DNA of 38,775 nt, from positions 1,508,876 to 1,547,650 of the forward strand of contig NW_006767442.1 of NCBI RefSeq assembly GCF_000264995.1, in the 5' to 3' direction. Shown piece after piece: positions 11,160 to 23,528 of this stretch. The translations under genes were made by a program, and so were the position numbers. This stretch comes from Punctularia strigosozonata HHB-11173 SS5. Taxonomy: Eukaryota; Basidiomycota; Agaricomycetes; Corticiales; Punctulariaceae. The notes beneath the pieces are model-generated. The model had not been told where the DNA came from. It did no database searches and saw only the letters and a program-made list of their open reading frames with translations. Every line of letters begins with the position of its first letter. The stretch's first letter is position 1.

Positions 11160-11575
11160 TTAGATCAGTGTATTCTGTGGTGAGATATCGAGCGTGACGA
11201 TATAATCAGCGGTCAGTCCAGCGAACACCGTGGTACCGAGCCAGAATCCATTGCGATTAAACTGAGCAACGCGAGAATGAGCTCAGGTGCGCCGGAATCG
11301 CGTTGAAACCCAGACGGACTGATCATCTTCCAGCAGCTCACGGGATTGTCCAGGTTTACTTGCCAGAGTTCCTTGGCGAGAAGAAACGGTGATACAACAG
11401 CGACGGCGTGATAGAGGCAGCCGCTGTCGTTTGCAATTCCGCATGCCAGTAGAAGATAGCACGAGCATGCATCCAAAGACCGCGAGTAACGGCTTGGTGT
11501 ACTGAGCAAAAGGGAGTGGGGTCGATTTTACGCCGGCATGAACGTCGTCACGCTTGTATTGACAGGCATGAGAGT
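11160..11575 (-). pseudogene. UbiA-type prenyltransferase remnant, 5'-truncated and frameshifted
   Basis: Matches the last two exons of the UbiA gene at 18334-19826: GVKST, the FAQYTKPLLA helix, WQVNLDNP and the final FNRNGFWLG exon ending at the TAA at 11160, with the same intron position. Similarity also runs about 120 bases past the stop codon. Lesions: the gene is truncated upstream of about 11575, so the NDxxDxxxD half is missing. One extra base near 11455 shifts the frame between the two helices. QDKRDD has become QYKRDD, altering the second metal-binding motif. It cannot encode an active prenyltransferase. Confidence 0.75.
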
Positions 11576-11877
11576 TGCGAAGCGGCGTGCAGTGTCGTAG
11601 CGTTCGGAATGGCCGATGGTGCGAACGGCGTAGCGGAGATGGAACGGGTGCGATTCAAGAAGGTCAGCCTACGGATGCTACGGAAGGTCTCTTCAAAATT
11701 TCCGGCAATACCAGCCCCTTCTCAACGTATTCTCCGCCGGCTACCAGATTTGGAAGTCAAGGCCGCGACTGCGAGACCAATCCCCATCACTCCGCCATCC
11801 TACTCGAGCCTCACTCATCCATTCATCTCCTAGTGCCCCATACACGGTCGGAAATGAAACACGACCGTGAATTTCTA

Positions 11878-13389
11878 TTACACATCCGAAATAGAGTTGA
11901 GGGACTGGTTTGGGGTAAGTGACTTCAGTACGTCTCACGAGTAGCTGGATATAGTATGCTTACCAACTTGTCAAGTCGTACGTTGCTTCTATCCTCTTCT
12001 ACAGTTGAACCAGTTTGAGGGCTCGTTTTGGCTCCATGGTTTCCGAAGAGGTATGTTTCCGTATCTTGAACTACTTCCAAGTGAATGTTTTGAGAGATGC
12101 CGTTTGTCGGGGTCGCATCTTCGGTATGTTGGCGTGGGGCCAAGCGTAGGGGCTCGAAAGATAGCAGCATCGTGAAGAGTGTAAGGTTGTATAATTTTGG
12201 CAGCAACTGGTGGAACAATAGAAAGACTTCGTTCTTCGCCACCCCGATGAAAGTCGCAAACAACGCCGCGTGACATATTCTGAGGCTCCTCCGTCACTCA
12301 GTTTACACTGCTGTCCATGTCACGAACTCACAGAACAAGAACACCACGAGTTATCAAAAGTTTGACAAACTGAACGATCGGTATGTCCGTTTGCTTAAAC
12401 CCGGTTTTCATTTGTTTCATCTGGTATTGTAGCGATACCGTGATGGCAAGGTCTGCGAAGGTCAGAACACCTTCGGTTAATGCACATACAACCTATTGTA
12501 GACGGTTATAAGTTTCCAAGACGACCGAACACATGCTTTTGCTCACCTTGCTCCACTTTGTATTCTCGAAATCCAGTAGGGATGATGCCATGTAGAGAGC
12601 AACCGAGGCGGCTGATCAGCAGCAAATTTTGTATCAGCAGGAGGACAGACTAAGCAATAATCAACATCACCTATAGATAGCAAAAAGCCGCCAATCACGG
12701 CAACGAACTGGAGTACTGATCAGTGGCGCATGGAGCGGAATAGACGGACTCACGGTCACAGCGGTTAGCAACCTCGTTACCATGTCTCCATCACTGATGC
12801 GATCCATTCTGTACACGAAGAATCTTGAGGAGAGATACATGATGTATGACCTCGGAAACTTTGCGGTCAGCACATGATGACTTACAGTTGCACAATAATG
12901 AATATGAAAGACGTAAGCATATTGTATGTGGAGAGTGTGGCGGGGACATTGATCAGCGTCTTGTACTCGCCGAAATGTTGTATTAGGTAGTAGTATAGCG
13001 CTGATGCAACTTTCAACGACTTAGAGAGACTCGATGAGCGGAATGCGTGCACCGTGCTGCTCACATAAGGCCGACACGGCACCATCTATCATTCTTGTAG
13101 ATGACTTTGAGAAGAAATGTACGATTTTCATAGACGGAGAAGCAACGTACAAAAGGACTATGGCCATGGCCCTTATGACCCAGGGGTCTTTTGGATAGGT
13201 TGTCAAGTATGTATAGGCCTACGGTGTTTCAGCAAGAACATTATTTTTTATATTCCTCAGAGGCTCAAACCCTACCTGTCGGAAGGAGAACCCATACATG
13301 GCCGTGGTCAAGCAGAAGCCAACGAAGGCCGGTGTCCATAGCGCCGATACATCTGGAAGGACAATAGGCCGGGGGTTGGATGTGTTCAT
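11878..13389 (-). CDS. DUF6534-type multipass membrane protein B
   Basis: Integral membrane protein of a large basidiomycete family of unknown function; about 330-340 residues, roughly ten exons. From the ATG at 13389: FVGFCLTTAMYGFS helix, YLTTYPKDPWVIRAM, the short exon MIDGAVSAL, YYYLIQHFG, a helix ending in IVQL, FFVYRMDRISDGD, GGFLLSI, SVALYMASSL, ADLAITVSLQYQ, KTGFKQTDIPI, CHAALF and FHQLLPKLYN. A polar tail follows with LEVVQDTET and a final exon SLNSISDV before the TAA at 11878. Every junction keeps frame and uses GT-AG sites. The tail differs from the usual NSLLATLNSR ending of the family and is shared with genes A and C. A TATA box lies upstream. About 300 bases downstream, before the UbiA remnant, show nothing. 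Confidence 0.75.
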
Positions 13390-13430
13390 GGCGACTGTGC
13401 GGATGGACTCAGTCAAAGGTAACCTTGCGG

Positions 13431-13438
13431 CTTATATA
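13431..13438 (-). promoter_or_regulatory. TATA box of DUF6534 gene B
   Basis: TATATAAG on the minus strand, about 45 bases upstream of the ATG at 13389. Confidence 0.45.
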
Positions 13439-14459
13439 GTAGAGCGATCCTGTTGTCAGTGGTTTGGTCACCAATCAGGCCGCCGTGGCAGTATGCCTGA
13501 GGAGAATCCTGCGCCACTCGGTGCAGGCACACAAATATGTAATGACATATCTTTGTTGGCATCCAGTCGTCTCTCAATCTTGGTATTGGCATGGATATCA
13601 TGGATCATACAGGGCCACAAGCGTGCATCAATCCGAGCATCTTCCCCGGGTAAATATCGGCTCCTACACATATTAAATAGAGTACGAACAGCCTAGGAGG
13701 TTGTTAAGTTATGTACACATGAGCAGTAAAGCTCATTTGCATGTGTTATTGACCCCTTGCACTGGAAATTCCTGGGTCATTTCTAAAATATTCAGGTTGA
13801 GTCGTGGAGGTGTTACCATTCGATATCTACCATTTCAAGACCAGAACCAGCCTCGTTGAGCGTCATCCTCCCCCTTAGCGCCAGTCGTGGGAGTGTGAAT
13901 ACTCACATGGGGTAGTACTTAGATTTATCGTGGTGTCGTGCATATCATAGCCGGTGAGATAAGACCCAGCGCAGCGCGTGGGGTTAACAGCCTGAGCTAT
14001 AGTAAAGAGCCCGAGGACGAGAATTGTAGATCTTGCTCCGGTTCCTCGGATTGATTCCGGAGATTGCTGAGCTGCCGAGGCTCGCTTCCCATCTTTACGC
14101 CATTTTGTTACATTGCCATCGCTTGATCCCAGTCGTGTCATGAACTGCCATCGTCAAATCTCTGAGATATCCTACAGCCATCTCACAGCCGCATCTTGAG
14201 ACTTTGACCCTTTCTGAGCCGTTGTGGTAGTATTATAGCATGCCGGCCGCTCTTAGAGTTGGAATGCATCATGATAATTTTGGACCAAATACCTCTGCCA
14301 ATATCTCGAATGTTGACCACTGCGGCCGATATCTCAAATGCTTTAAGAATACTATCGATGATGGGGTTGGGCTCATGTATGTACGATCACCCCACATCGG
14401 GGGCCTGTCAGCTATGCCGTGTATTCGGACAGGGAATTGTATATTGCCATAGGAGTATC
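13439..14459. other. No supported gene
   Basis: A minus-strand frame from an ATG at 14141 codes about 78 residues with one hydrophobic stretch (ILVLGLFTIAQAV) and then meets a GTGAGT donor near 13908. I found no convincing downstream exon, so it is left unassigned. The rest holds nothing recognisable. Confidence 0.4.
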
Positions 14460-17042
14460 TCAAAATACATTCTCAAAATAATTGTGGATCATTGTGATCC
14501 CTTCCTTGTCCAAGGTGGTGAGTTGAGCAGTATGACCGTCCGGACGCACCAGCACCGAAACAGGCCTTTTGATGCCGTACAGGCTATAAGGGCCTCGATC
14601 GGTGTCTAGGTAGACCCTGTGTATTCTCCGTGAGCTTCTATGTCTAGTAAAAATTGTGCGACGTACTCCATGTTATTCGTCATATGATGCCAAGCAGCTT
14701 TGTGTAAAAGGCTATCCTTTCGAGCCTTGATGATTGCGATAATCGTGATTATTTCCTTCCGTTCACTGCTCCAACTACCCCGCAACTTCTCCAGCTCCAA
14801 CGTGAATAGCGAGAACCCTTCGGAGATCGAGTCGTCGGCGACATCACCAGCAAATAAGAGAAGCTTAAATCTTCCATCATAGATGAGGAGGTCAAGCGTG
14901 CAAAATGGTCTCCAGTCGCTATTGCGAATGATCTCGGCTATTGGCAGTCTCGCTCCGAGGCAAATTCCTGGTGCGAGATCCTTGTGCTGCCAGCGCGTGA
15001 GTGTTGAGCTATACTGGATGCCTACTCCGCTATAATCTGCCTCAGATGTGGACACGCAATGCCGGTTGACAAGCGGCTCACTCACGTTGTGAACATGTTA
15101 TGTTTGTGCCACAGCCTGTGGAACAATTTGTAGTCAGAAGAGATCCACCCATGGAGATGTGCACATACTCTGCGTATTCAAGGGGCAGTGAGGAAGATCC
15201 CAGAACAGCGACAATCTTGAACATTTCCTTGTCAAATTCAATGAGATCGCGCGCGAACATCTGCCTCTCTCTCTCGTATGTATCAAGCAACGATAGAGAG
15301 AAAGACCCGCGTAAGACACCAGCAATCTTCCAAGCTTGTAGCGCTCATTAGCGGACTTTCAACGTTTGAGTATCACGCGATCATCACCCAGATTGTACGT
15401 ATCTCCCATCGATACGTTGGCTCCTTGACCGGAATTAGGAGAGTGCGTATGACCTAATTATGCACATCAAGAACATCGACGTAGAGACTTGGTCGCTGAA
15501 TCAACGGTCTTACATGCGTCTCCGGCAAGGAATATCCGTTTGTTGTGCGAAAATGCGGTGGCAACACATTGCGTGACTTGAACGGGCAGGTAGGTACGGT
15601 TTGAGTTATACGACATTGTATATGTCGTTCATACTCACCAACGTATGTTGACGCCCGGGTGACGTCCAAAAGACTCAGTGAGTATGGCTTAACCCCGTTA
15701 CGAATGACCTGACAATATGAAAGCTCAATTGGAACGGGCGCAAAACGCAAGTCCGAGTTATGGGGGATACAGACCTGGTCAATTGAGTCGACGTCTGTAT
15801 CCGAGACGCTGGCGTCTGTTCGCGCACCCAAGTTGACATACGCTCTTGCTGTGGCATGGGGACGGGGTATCCACTAAGAAATGAGTTATAAAGATCTCAT
15901 CGGCGCCGACAGTTCGTTGGAAGGTACCCCTATCGCAGTGCCTGACTGCGTCAGAATTATATTCTTGGCGCGCGGTGTAGGTAGGTTGGTCCTTGGTGTA
16001 AAGTCAACGACCCCCCATTGTGTAGCTATACCAGGTCAACGGAAAGGACTATAGATTGCATACTGCTCGACTAACCTGTACGTTCACCTTGCATGCCAAT
16101 GCCTAGGAACCTCCGTACGAAGGAATGACTGCCTGCATCATTACAGGAGCTTAGACCAATATGCGCAAGAGCGAGACGTTCTCACCATCGCACGCAATAA
16201 CAAATTTCGACAAGATCTCCTCGGCAGTACCTTCGAACTTTGAGGAACATAATTCGCCGAGTTCCTGCTCTGGAGTCACATTCGATGTCCTCGCGCTAGA
16301 TTCCGAGCGGTGCACTGTCGTCTTCACAGCATACAAGACGCACGCGGGGCACAAAAAAACAGCAAAGCTTACCTTGACTGGGTATTGACCCCCATAAAGA
16401 TCATCGCAGGATACCTCTAGATGGGTCACCATCGTTTCGTACATGACATGGGTTCTCTCGGTTTCGAATCCATTCCGTAGGATACCTTCAATAAGCTCGG
16501 ATGGTAAAATCAACTACAACCGTGACAATCAGACATTATCCATTGACTCTGTGCATTTTTACCTCATAAGGGTAACGAACGGAGGGCTCGGTTATATTTT
16601 CAACTTCTTTCATCACCTGCCCTAGTTCAGTTCGTTACCGTGGTCAATGTAACCGACAAATTACTGTGATTCCCAGGTCGGGCTGATAGCCATACAGGGC
16701 CTGATATAGTCAGACTCCGTTGGCATGAGTCGGTTTGCATGATTTCATACCATACGATGCAGGTGAACCCCTAGCCGCCTAAATTCATCGCCAATACCGA
16801 GACTGTCCATAATTTCCATGGTACGGGGCTGAATTCCGTCTGCATGGCTTGCTATCTCTCCCGGAAGCCTGGCATTGACATTATCGTCCTTCAGCGGGCG
16901 CTGATATAATGAACTACTGGGCAGCGTACCGTCTATCGACAATCTGGAAATCAATGCCGAGCTTCGCCATTGCCATTGCCGCCATCAACCCCGCAGGGCC
17001 AGCTCCGATGATGAGGACATCCGTATGCATTTGGTTTGCCAT
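14460..17042 (-). CDS. FAD-dependent phenol 2-monooxygenase-like hydroxylase
   Basis: Predicted flavoprotein aromatic hydroxylase that adds oxygen to a phenol using FAD and NAD(P)H. About 16 exons on the minus strand give roughly 600-630 residues from the ATG at 17042. In order: the Rossmann GAGPAGLMAAMAMAKLG ending in DRR, then SHADGIQPRTMEIMD, RYPYE, YPVK, the DG motif FVIACDGSHSFVRR (split by an intron), WGVVDF, WIPRP with ARAYVNLG, KPYSLSL, and the FAD GD motif FLAGDACHTHSPNSGQG with NVSMGDTYNLAWK (three exons). LLDTYERERQMFA follows, then the thioredoxin-like C-terminal domain with SGVGIQY, PGICLGARLP and LVRPDGHTAQL, to the TGA at 14460. All junctions I traced keep frame with GT-AG sites. 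Motifs for FAD binding are intact. It lies head-to-tail downstream of the UbiA gene on the same strand. Confidence 0.88.
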
Positions 17043-18333
17043 GTGGTACGCGAGGATGATGCAACAGGGACGCAATTGAGGACGTGGAGTCCTCGTCCGA
17101 CAGGTTTAAATGGACTCACTGAGTGGTTTTTAATGCATAGGTAGACAGGAACCTCCGATAAATCGGGATCTCTGATCCGGGTTGTCTTGACAGTAAGTAA
17201 TGAAGCCTTTCGCAGAGGGGATGGCAGTCAAAGACAGGATAAGCGATTGAAAAGGAAATCGCCCGCTTTCCTTACGTCTATCTTGATATGAATACATCGT
17301 CAACGTGGTCCATGGCTGTAAGTAGGTGCAATGTCCCACCCGTGTAAACTATAAACGGGTCTCTTCCGACCGTGAAGTTCATAGGTCGGTGGCTTAACGA
17401 ACTGGACTTGGAAGACCACACCGTACAGTATGAACCACGCATATAAACATCTAATACACGACGTAAGTACCGCCATGCTGCGCCCATGGCATTAGAACTG
17501 AGATTAGCTTTGCACCTTGTGGTCACCACCCTCTTCGGAGCCTTCGCGATGACAAACAGTGTTGCCTTGCGTCATTGGATGATAACTAGTCAACTCGACA
17601 TTCAAGGATAATCCCCGCTCGAAAGTAGCGTAAGTAGTCGAGGGCGACGCGGATCTGAGTAGCACGTGGAGCAAAGATAAGAGACAGACAATGAGACATA
17701 GGAAGAGAGAGCTGGTGCTGCGCCACCTGACTTGAACTCCGATGAGGTCGTTATGCCCGCTCAAGAACAGGCTCGCATGTCCCTGAGAGCTGCCCTGATT
17801 TCTGATATCCGGTCGGGACGGCCCAGAACAGTCGCGGCCGGTGGTGGCGGAGGCGCCCGAAGTTGTGGAGTCAACTTTGCCCGAGTTCACCAGAAAGCTA
17901 CCTGAATTTCTCGCAGAGCACGGTGGTGTCACTGTCAATTATGGTGCTTCGGCGAGTGCCAATAAGTAAATATCGCATTCAGGGCGTACTGAAAAGTGAG
18001 AACATCGGTCGAGAGGAAACTTTGGTTGCCAGTTTTGCCGCTCCATTGTGTGAACGACTGTCTTCACGCTCTTGAGCCTGCCTGGGGAGACAACTTCGCC
18101 GCGGACACGCGGGCTTCTCCGTTGCTCGCGGATTTAGCCACCGTCACTCCAGGCGTTGCGATCGCCAACCCATATACCTCATCCCAACAAAATCCATTAA
18201 TGATTGGGAAGAAGTTGCGTAGCGTCCGCCGATACAACTGAGTTCGAAATCTAATTGAATGTCCCCCAAGCACTATGACTGCGGCCTACTCGCGCCCTGA
18301 CCTGAGCAAATCAGCATGCACGCAAAATCTTTG
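17043..18333. other. Upstream region of the monooxygenase; possible small exon
   Basis: On the minus strand an ATG at 17476 opens about 40 residues, to about 17360, that look protein-like: a hydrophobic AWFILYGVVFQVQF helix followed by VKPPTYELHGRKRPVYS and a possible GTGGGA donor. I could not extend it. Near 18195-18334 the DNA resembles 11040-11160, the 3' flank of the UbiA remnant. Nothing else is recognisable. Confidence 0.3.
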
Positions 18334-19826
18334 TCAGGCCAGTGGGTTTTGTGGCGAGTTATGGAGCGCGACGATATAGTCAGCGGTAAATCCAACGAAT
18401 ACCGTGGCACCAAGCCAGAACCCATTGCGATTAAACTGAGTAATACGAGGGTGAGCTCAGATGTGCCTGAATCATGTTGGATCACAGAGCGACTGACCGT
18501 CTTCCAGCAACTCACGGGGTTGTCCAGGTTTACTTGCCAAATTGCCTGGGCAAGAAGAAATGCGGTGATACACACAGAGATTGCGTAATAGATGCCGCAG
18601 CTGTCGTTTTCGATTCCGCATGTTAAGAGAGATAGCACAAGGATGCATCCGAAGATGGCGAGTAACGGTTTGGTGTATTGGGCGAAAAGGAGTGCGGTCG
18701 ATTTTACGCCGGCCTGAACGTCGTCACGCTTGTCTTGACAGGCGTATATAGTGTCTTGTGGCAGAGGGGACGGGGGTCAAACGAGAGAAATATATAAAAT
18801 CGGAGTAATGTAACGCTCTCACCGTACCAAAGAGTCCAACTAAAATAGGCGAATGAGCGGCTTTGTCATCTAACAACACGCGAATGACACTGACAACCAT
18901 GCCCCTACACCGAGAATAGTAGCCTGGCGGGTAATCACGCCCGTCATGACAAGAGACGCCATCGGTATACCACAATTCATAGCGAGCCCTTTTGCCATGT
19001 TCAATCTAGGGAAGATGATAGATACCGGGTTCCTCACCCAGCCAAGCCTGGGGCCAATAGGTAACTCTCTTCATGAGCGGATATAGGCCTGGAAGAACAA
19101 ATATAGAAACTAGCCCTAAGACCCAACTGGTGCACAAATCAGGCCACGGATGATCACGACGTTACGTTCAAGGATGTACTCACGCATGCGAATGCAGATT
19201 CCTGTTTATGCAATTCAATGCCCATAGATGAATAGATAGAAACACCAACGCCCCCCGCACCGATATCCTACCGTCCGCTATGGGTCGGTGCGTAGTGCGT
19301 TCTATCGGGTGCTGAGCACGTTGCACGCGAAGGTCGATGGCTCGACCTACCGACTTGACGATCGAACTCGCGATCAAGTATGTCATTCCATATGCATCCT
19401 GCACCTATAATAGCATGTCAGAACAGAAACAATATGACTTGCACTACAAGGCTTACTGAGAAATCAGGAATGAGTGATACTGAATTCATCGCAAAGAGAC
19501 TGATATACCTGTGTCCCAAGCATGCGCCAACGAAGCCGTTCCATAAATATATCGCGGTTTGGTATACAGGAAGATGTATGATTCGGGCGATCATCATCAC
19601 GGCCCACGCTTGAAGATACGGATGATTAGTGGAGGAGGCCGGGAACGGACAATACACACCATACGGCCAAAAGAGCACCATAGTCCCGGCAAATTTGTCA
19701 ACTCGGGTGAGTTCAATCTGATAAAGGTGTGAGATATCAATAATACACGTAGCACCGCTGAAAGACTCGTACCCAAGGTCCGAGCCTACGCCGCAGGTCC
19801 AAACATGAACACTTCGAAGCGAGCAT
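18334..19826 (-). CDS. UbiA-family membrane prenyltransferase
   Basis: Predicted multipass enzyme that transfers an isoprenoid diphosphate to an aromatic acceptor (4-hydroxybenzoate polyprenyltransferase superfamily). Exons: 19773-19826, 19660-19717, 19509-19608, 19351-19404, 19184-19301, 19038-19126, 18898-18988, 18823-18839 (17 nt), 18498-18754, 18334-18435; about 312 residues. Motifs: IELTRVDKFAGTM, FWPYAWA, the first Mg-diphosphate site NDILDREFD, VERTTHRPIADGRIS, LYPLMKRVTYWPQ, the second site DTIYACQDKRDD, GVKSTALLF, and WKTFNRNGFWLGA at the end. The start is inferred from a short exon ending GPW|IELTR. Oddity: the 19509/19404 junction is one base out of frame with GT-AG sites (it needs CAC AG|T GCA); a weak GTCTCT donor just downstream could restore frame. 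It may be a secondary-metabolism enzyme or a COQ2 relative; the remnant at 11160-11575 and the neighbours favour the former. Confidence 0.82.
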
Positions 19827-21609
19827 GTCGATCAAGTTCGATGGTGAACTGCCTTCAAACACGAGTCTCTCGCACAGCAACCAAGGAGAGCCTACTTTAT
19901 ATGCGAATCTGTCGTGAGACGAGATAGAATAAGGTAACCTCCATCATGGGTTTAAGCCTTCCTGTGGTCTATTCTCGTCGCTAGAGTCCCATGCCCCACT
20001 GCCATGACGAGATCGAATCATCATACGATATGGTCGGACGTACGACCGAAGGTGAGACCACGAGGAACATGCATCGGTTGCACGATAATGGAGTAGAGTT
20101 TGAAGAAACAGTTGTATCGGATGATGCACGAAGCCGAGCGAGCCATACCAGACACGGCTGGTCTGAGCGCATTCAGCGCTAGCGACCAGTTCTGGCGCAT
20201 TCATCTCTCCGATCTCTCCCATGGATCATGGATAGGTATAGCTTCGATCCATGTATGGACCGGCAAGGCATCCGCAGAGATTGCTGGATGGTGTTGGTGG
20301 GACAAAAGGCTAAGGTCAACATCTCCGCAAAAGACACGCGGCGGGTCATTGCTCACTAGCGCTCACTCCCGACCTTGACCAGGCGTCCGACGACTTGCGA
20401 TCCGAGTAATTTATGACGACAGCAACACTTGCAGAGAATCCGTGTAATCGATGCATGCCATCCGAAGAAGTATGAGTGTGTACGACTAGGTCCTGCCAGC
20501 CTCCCCGAATCGTGATTGCACGAGCTGCGGAATGTTCGGCCTGGAACTTTCGGAGAATGACATTCTTGATCATCATATGGATCGATTCGAGAGCGAAACA
20601 GCGGGATGATAGCCCATGTTATCAGGTTGTTGCATGTTGATCATGACGGCGCAAGGCAACACGAGTGGCGAGTCGCGACAGCTGCTGGCTTCGTCCTTTG
20701 CCCCTCTCCATATGTAACTTGCGCCCACGTTTGGCCCGTACCACCGGCTTGAACAATACTCGCGGCCTTCGATGATCCAGGTCGGCGTCAACCGGCGCTG
20801 ACGATTCATGCGCCTTTGTGCCTGTGGACCCCTGCACGTATATGTGGTGGCTCGATTGCGACCGCTGTAAACTCTACCGCACTGCCTGGAACGATCCGCT
20901 CGCTCGCGCTCGATGGATATCGATAATCGCAAACGATGGATATCTCATGGTCGCGTTCGTCGAGACTCGCATGTATTGCGCAGGCGGGTGAAGTCGGCTG
21001 TCTCGAAGTTGGTGCGACGTCTTCCACGAACGTACCCGACATCTTGTTCAGAGCGCACATTTGCAGCCGTTCTCCACGTTAGATGCTCCACATCCGACCA
21101 GGCAACGGCACACGAATGTTGCTGGTCTGGAACGGCTTGCCTGTGTATGCTGGCAGTCCCAGCGGGCAGGGCTCGGCTGGTGGGGAACGCGCGGGCCACC
21201 GGTGATTTCAAGGTAACACGCCTTTCATCAGCCTTACCTCGACTTTCAGCTGCCTCGTATTTCGGAGCTACAACACTGCAGATCGTTCGAACGCGCATAT
21301 CACGCAGGAATCGGTGCGCACGCTCATTCCACAGAGCGAGGATCTTCGGCCGGGGTAAGCTCTCGGTATCTAGATTGCGGCAGATTGGGCAGGCTTTTGC
21401 GCGCCTTCGATAACGCACCCCTTGTGTGGTTATATTGCATCGCGAGCTGGTCTACGTAACATTCACAATGATCGTAGAATGCCAACAGAACTGTAGGAAT
21501 GAACATGCAAGAATCAAGTTCGTGGTCTCATAAGCGCGTCGTGAAGCTGCCCAGTCAGTTTCCATTGGATAGCAGCGTTTTGAGAGTCGTGTCGTCCAAG
21601 TTGGGGCCT
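19827..21609. other. Long stretch without a recognised gene
   Basis: Several overlapping open frames up to about 166 codons lie on both strands around 20.9-21.4 kb. The longest pair are shadows of each other, and neither shows a domain I can name. One minus frame near 21400 has a CPIC pair but no further zinc ligands. No RNA gene seen. Confidence 0.4.
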
Positions 21610-23528
21610 TCAACTTTGAATAGAAGATCCTCCTTCCCCTGCGTTCGCTACCTTCCCCATTTCGTATTCCAAATCCGATTGCGGTGACGACTGTAATGGA
21701 CGATGGTGATTATATTGCGCCTCGTCCGGAGAACACACATACCAGATTAGCCAGCTTTGTAACAGTATGCAGGCCGCGGGCGCGAACGCGGATGCTGGAA
21801 CTGAGGGACGTAGCGTTTCCTGTCGCATCGTACGCCTGCGAGTCTTCTGCGAGTTGAGTGGATGCGCGGCTGTTCAGGCTACCAGATACTGTTTTAGCGC
21901 GGTCACATCTATTGTTGCGTACGGACTTACACCGCGATAACCGAGTTGGTATATACTGACAACAGCTTTCAGCATTTGTCGTTGCTATATGGTGTAGGAA
22001 ATACCTTTTCCCAGTGCTACGTGGAATGGGACCCAGATCAGCAAGTCCCTCCATATCAGGAACTGCCCGTGGCTCAGTAAGTGATGGGAAGACCTAATAA
22101 TTTGTCGTTTCGTTACCGTGATGAGATAACACGTCTGTAGAAACCTGGTTGCAAGGTGAGTATGGTGTTGCGAGTATTATTAGATCACATACGCGGCAAA
22201 AGCACCGCGGTTGACGAGAAAGAAGATGAGGCGCCTTAATCGGTAATGCGTCCTAAGATACGTTAGATTCGTCTGTGACGTCTTCGAATAAATTGTACGT
22301 GCTTGGTCCACCTTGTCTTCTGATTGTGGAGGACGAAGACCAGTGTGATGGTGACAACGACGTCCGTGAGTGTTTCCATCACCTTGTTGGAAGTAAATAT
22401 AACCTGTTCGTCGTGAGCACAACTCAAGGATTGACGGAAAGTCAAGTACCAGGGTACTATGCAGTCCCAGAGCCTCCCATTTTCCAACTTTCAACCTGAC
22501 ATTCAACATACGTTAATCATGAGTACGAACATAGGGCTGGAACAAAACATACGCAATGATAGTAAGAGCTACACAGAGTGATATTGTAAGGTTATGGGGA
22601 GTGCATTGAAAGACGTGAAGCGTACCGAGTCCCAAGACTATACTTGCGATCAGTGCGTGCTAATCGAACCAAGAGAAAGTTCGCACCCACCGTATCCAGA
22701 TATTGCCCCAATCACCTGTAACGGAATAAGACGTATGCATCGTAAACGGACCAAAGGTACGCACAATTATCGCACAAACTGCGTGCATCTTCGAGACTAG
22801 AGCAATTTCAGATATACTTGAATGAACGATGTGTATACCGATGTGTGCTCACCTATCCATATGCGGTGAATGAAGAAGCTATCAGCGTTGGTAAGTAGCG
22901 TCTTGACCCGCCTGAGTGGACATTCTTCGAGATCACGAACCAGTGCGAGATGAAAATGGTAGTGAACTGCGATGTCATGATCTCTTAGTATAGCATCAAG
23001 CACGTTCGGTGAAATGCTGACGGTAAACATGCTTTCAAGCTAATCGGGTCAAATATCGTTTCAACAGTTCGTTAGAGCACCACCCACCGATAAGCTCCAT
23101 ACGATCATCGGAATCACGGATACATTTGCGTAATTGGCGACCAAGTAGTAGTAAAGGCCATGGAAAGTTAACGCAATACTCATGGCATCGCAAGTCCTGG
23201 GCAACGATTCGACGATAGTTTGGTGGGATCTGCATGGAATGGTGCATACCATAACGCCGCAACCTGCACAGATGAACAGAGTCATGTTAAGAACGGGGCT
23301 CAATGGAATGCGCATTCACATAAAATTTCGTAGCCCTAGAATCGTCGAAGGTGATGTAGTAGAAATATGCTTGGGTGGTGGATATCCCAAAAAATCTGTG
23401 ACCAGTGCGGTAAGCGTCAGAAGTGTGCGATGCTTGTTAGGGGATGAAATACAGTACATTGCAGCCAGAATCGCTCCGATGAGCATGGTGCCATAGATAG
23501 GCCCTAGCTTGAGGTCGACATCCTGCAT
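21610..23528 (-). CDS. DUF6534-type membrane protein D (canonical tail)
   Basis: Same broad family as genes A-C but from a different branch. From the ATG at 23528: LGPIYGTMLIGAILAAM, FFGISTTQAYFYY, VAALWTCDAMSIALTFHG, YYYLVANYANVS and VWSL, then FFIHRIWI, VMETLTDVVVTITLVF, THYRLRRLIFFLVNRGAFA, LIWVPFHVALGK joined to VYTNSVIAVLNSRAS, and a polar tail ATGNATSLSSSIRVRA to the TGA at 21610. The NSVIAVLNSR block is the usual end of the last helix in DUF6534 proteins and is missing from A-C. Exon joins I traced in the C-terminal half keep frame. The middle (about 22500-22950) is less certain. The function of the family is unknown. Confidence 0.65.

Noticed and set aside
20913-21418. Long overlapping open frames on both strands (about 160 codons each)
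   Set aside because: They mirror each other in GC-rich sequence, show no domain and have no supporting splice structure.
20945-21418. CPIC pair suggesting a RING finger
   Set aside because: The remaining zinc ligands of a RING domain are absent.
21710-22110. Apparent frame break at the GK|VYTNS junction of DUF6534 gene D
   Set aside because: Using the acceptor CTGTTGTCAG restores the frame with normal GT-AG sites, so no lesion is needed.
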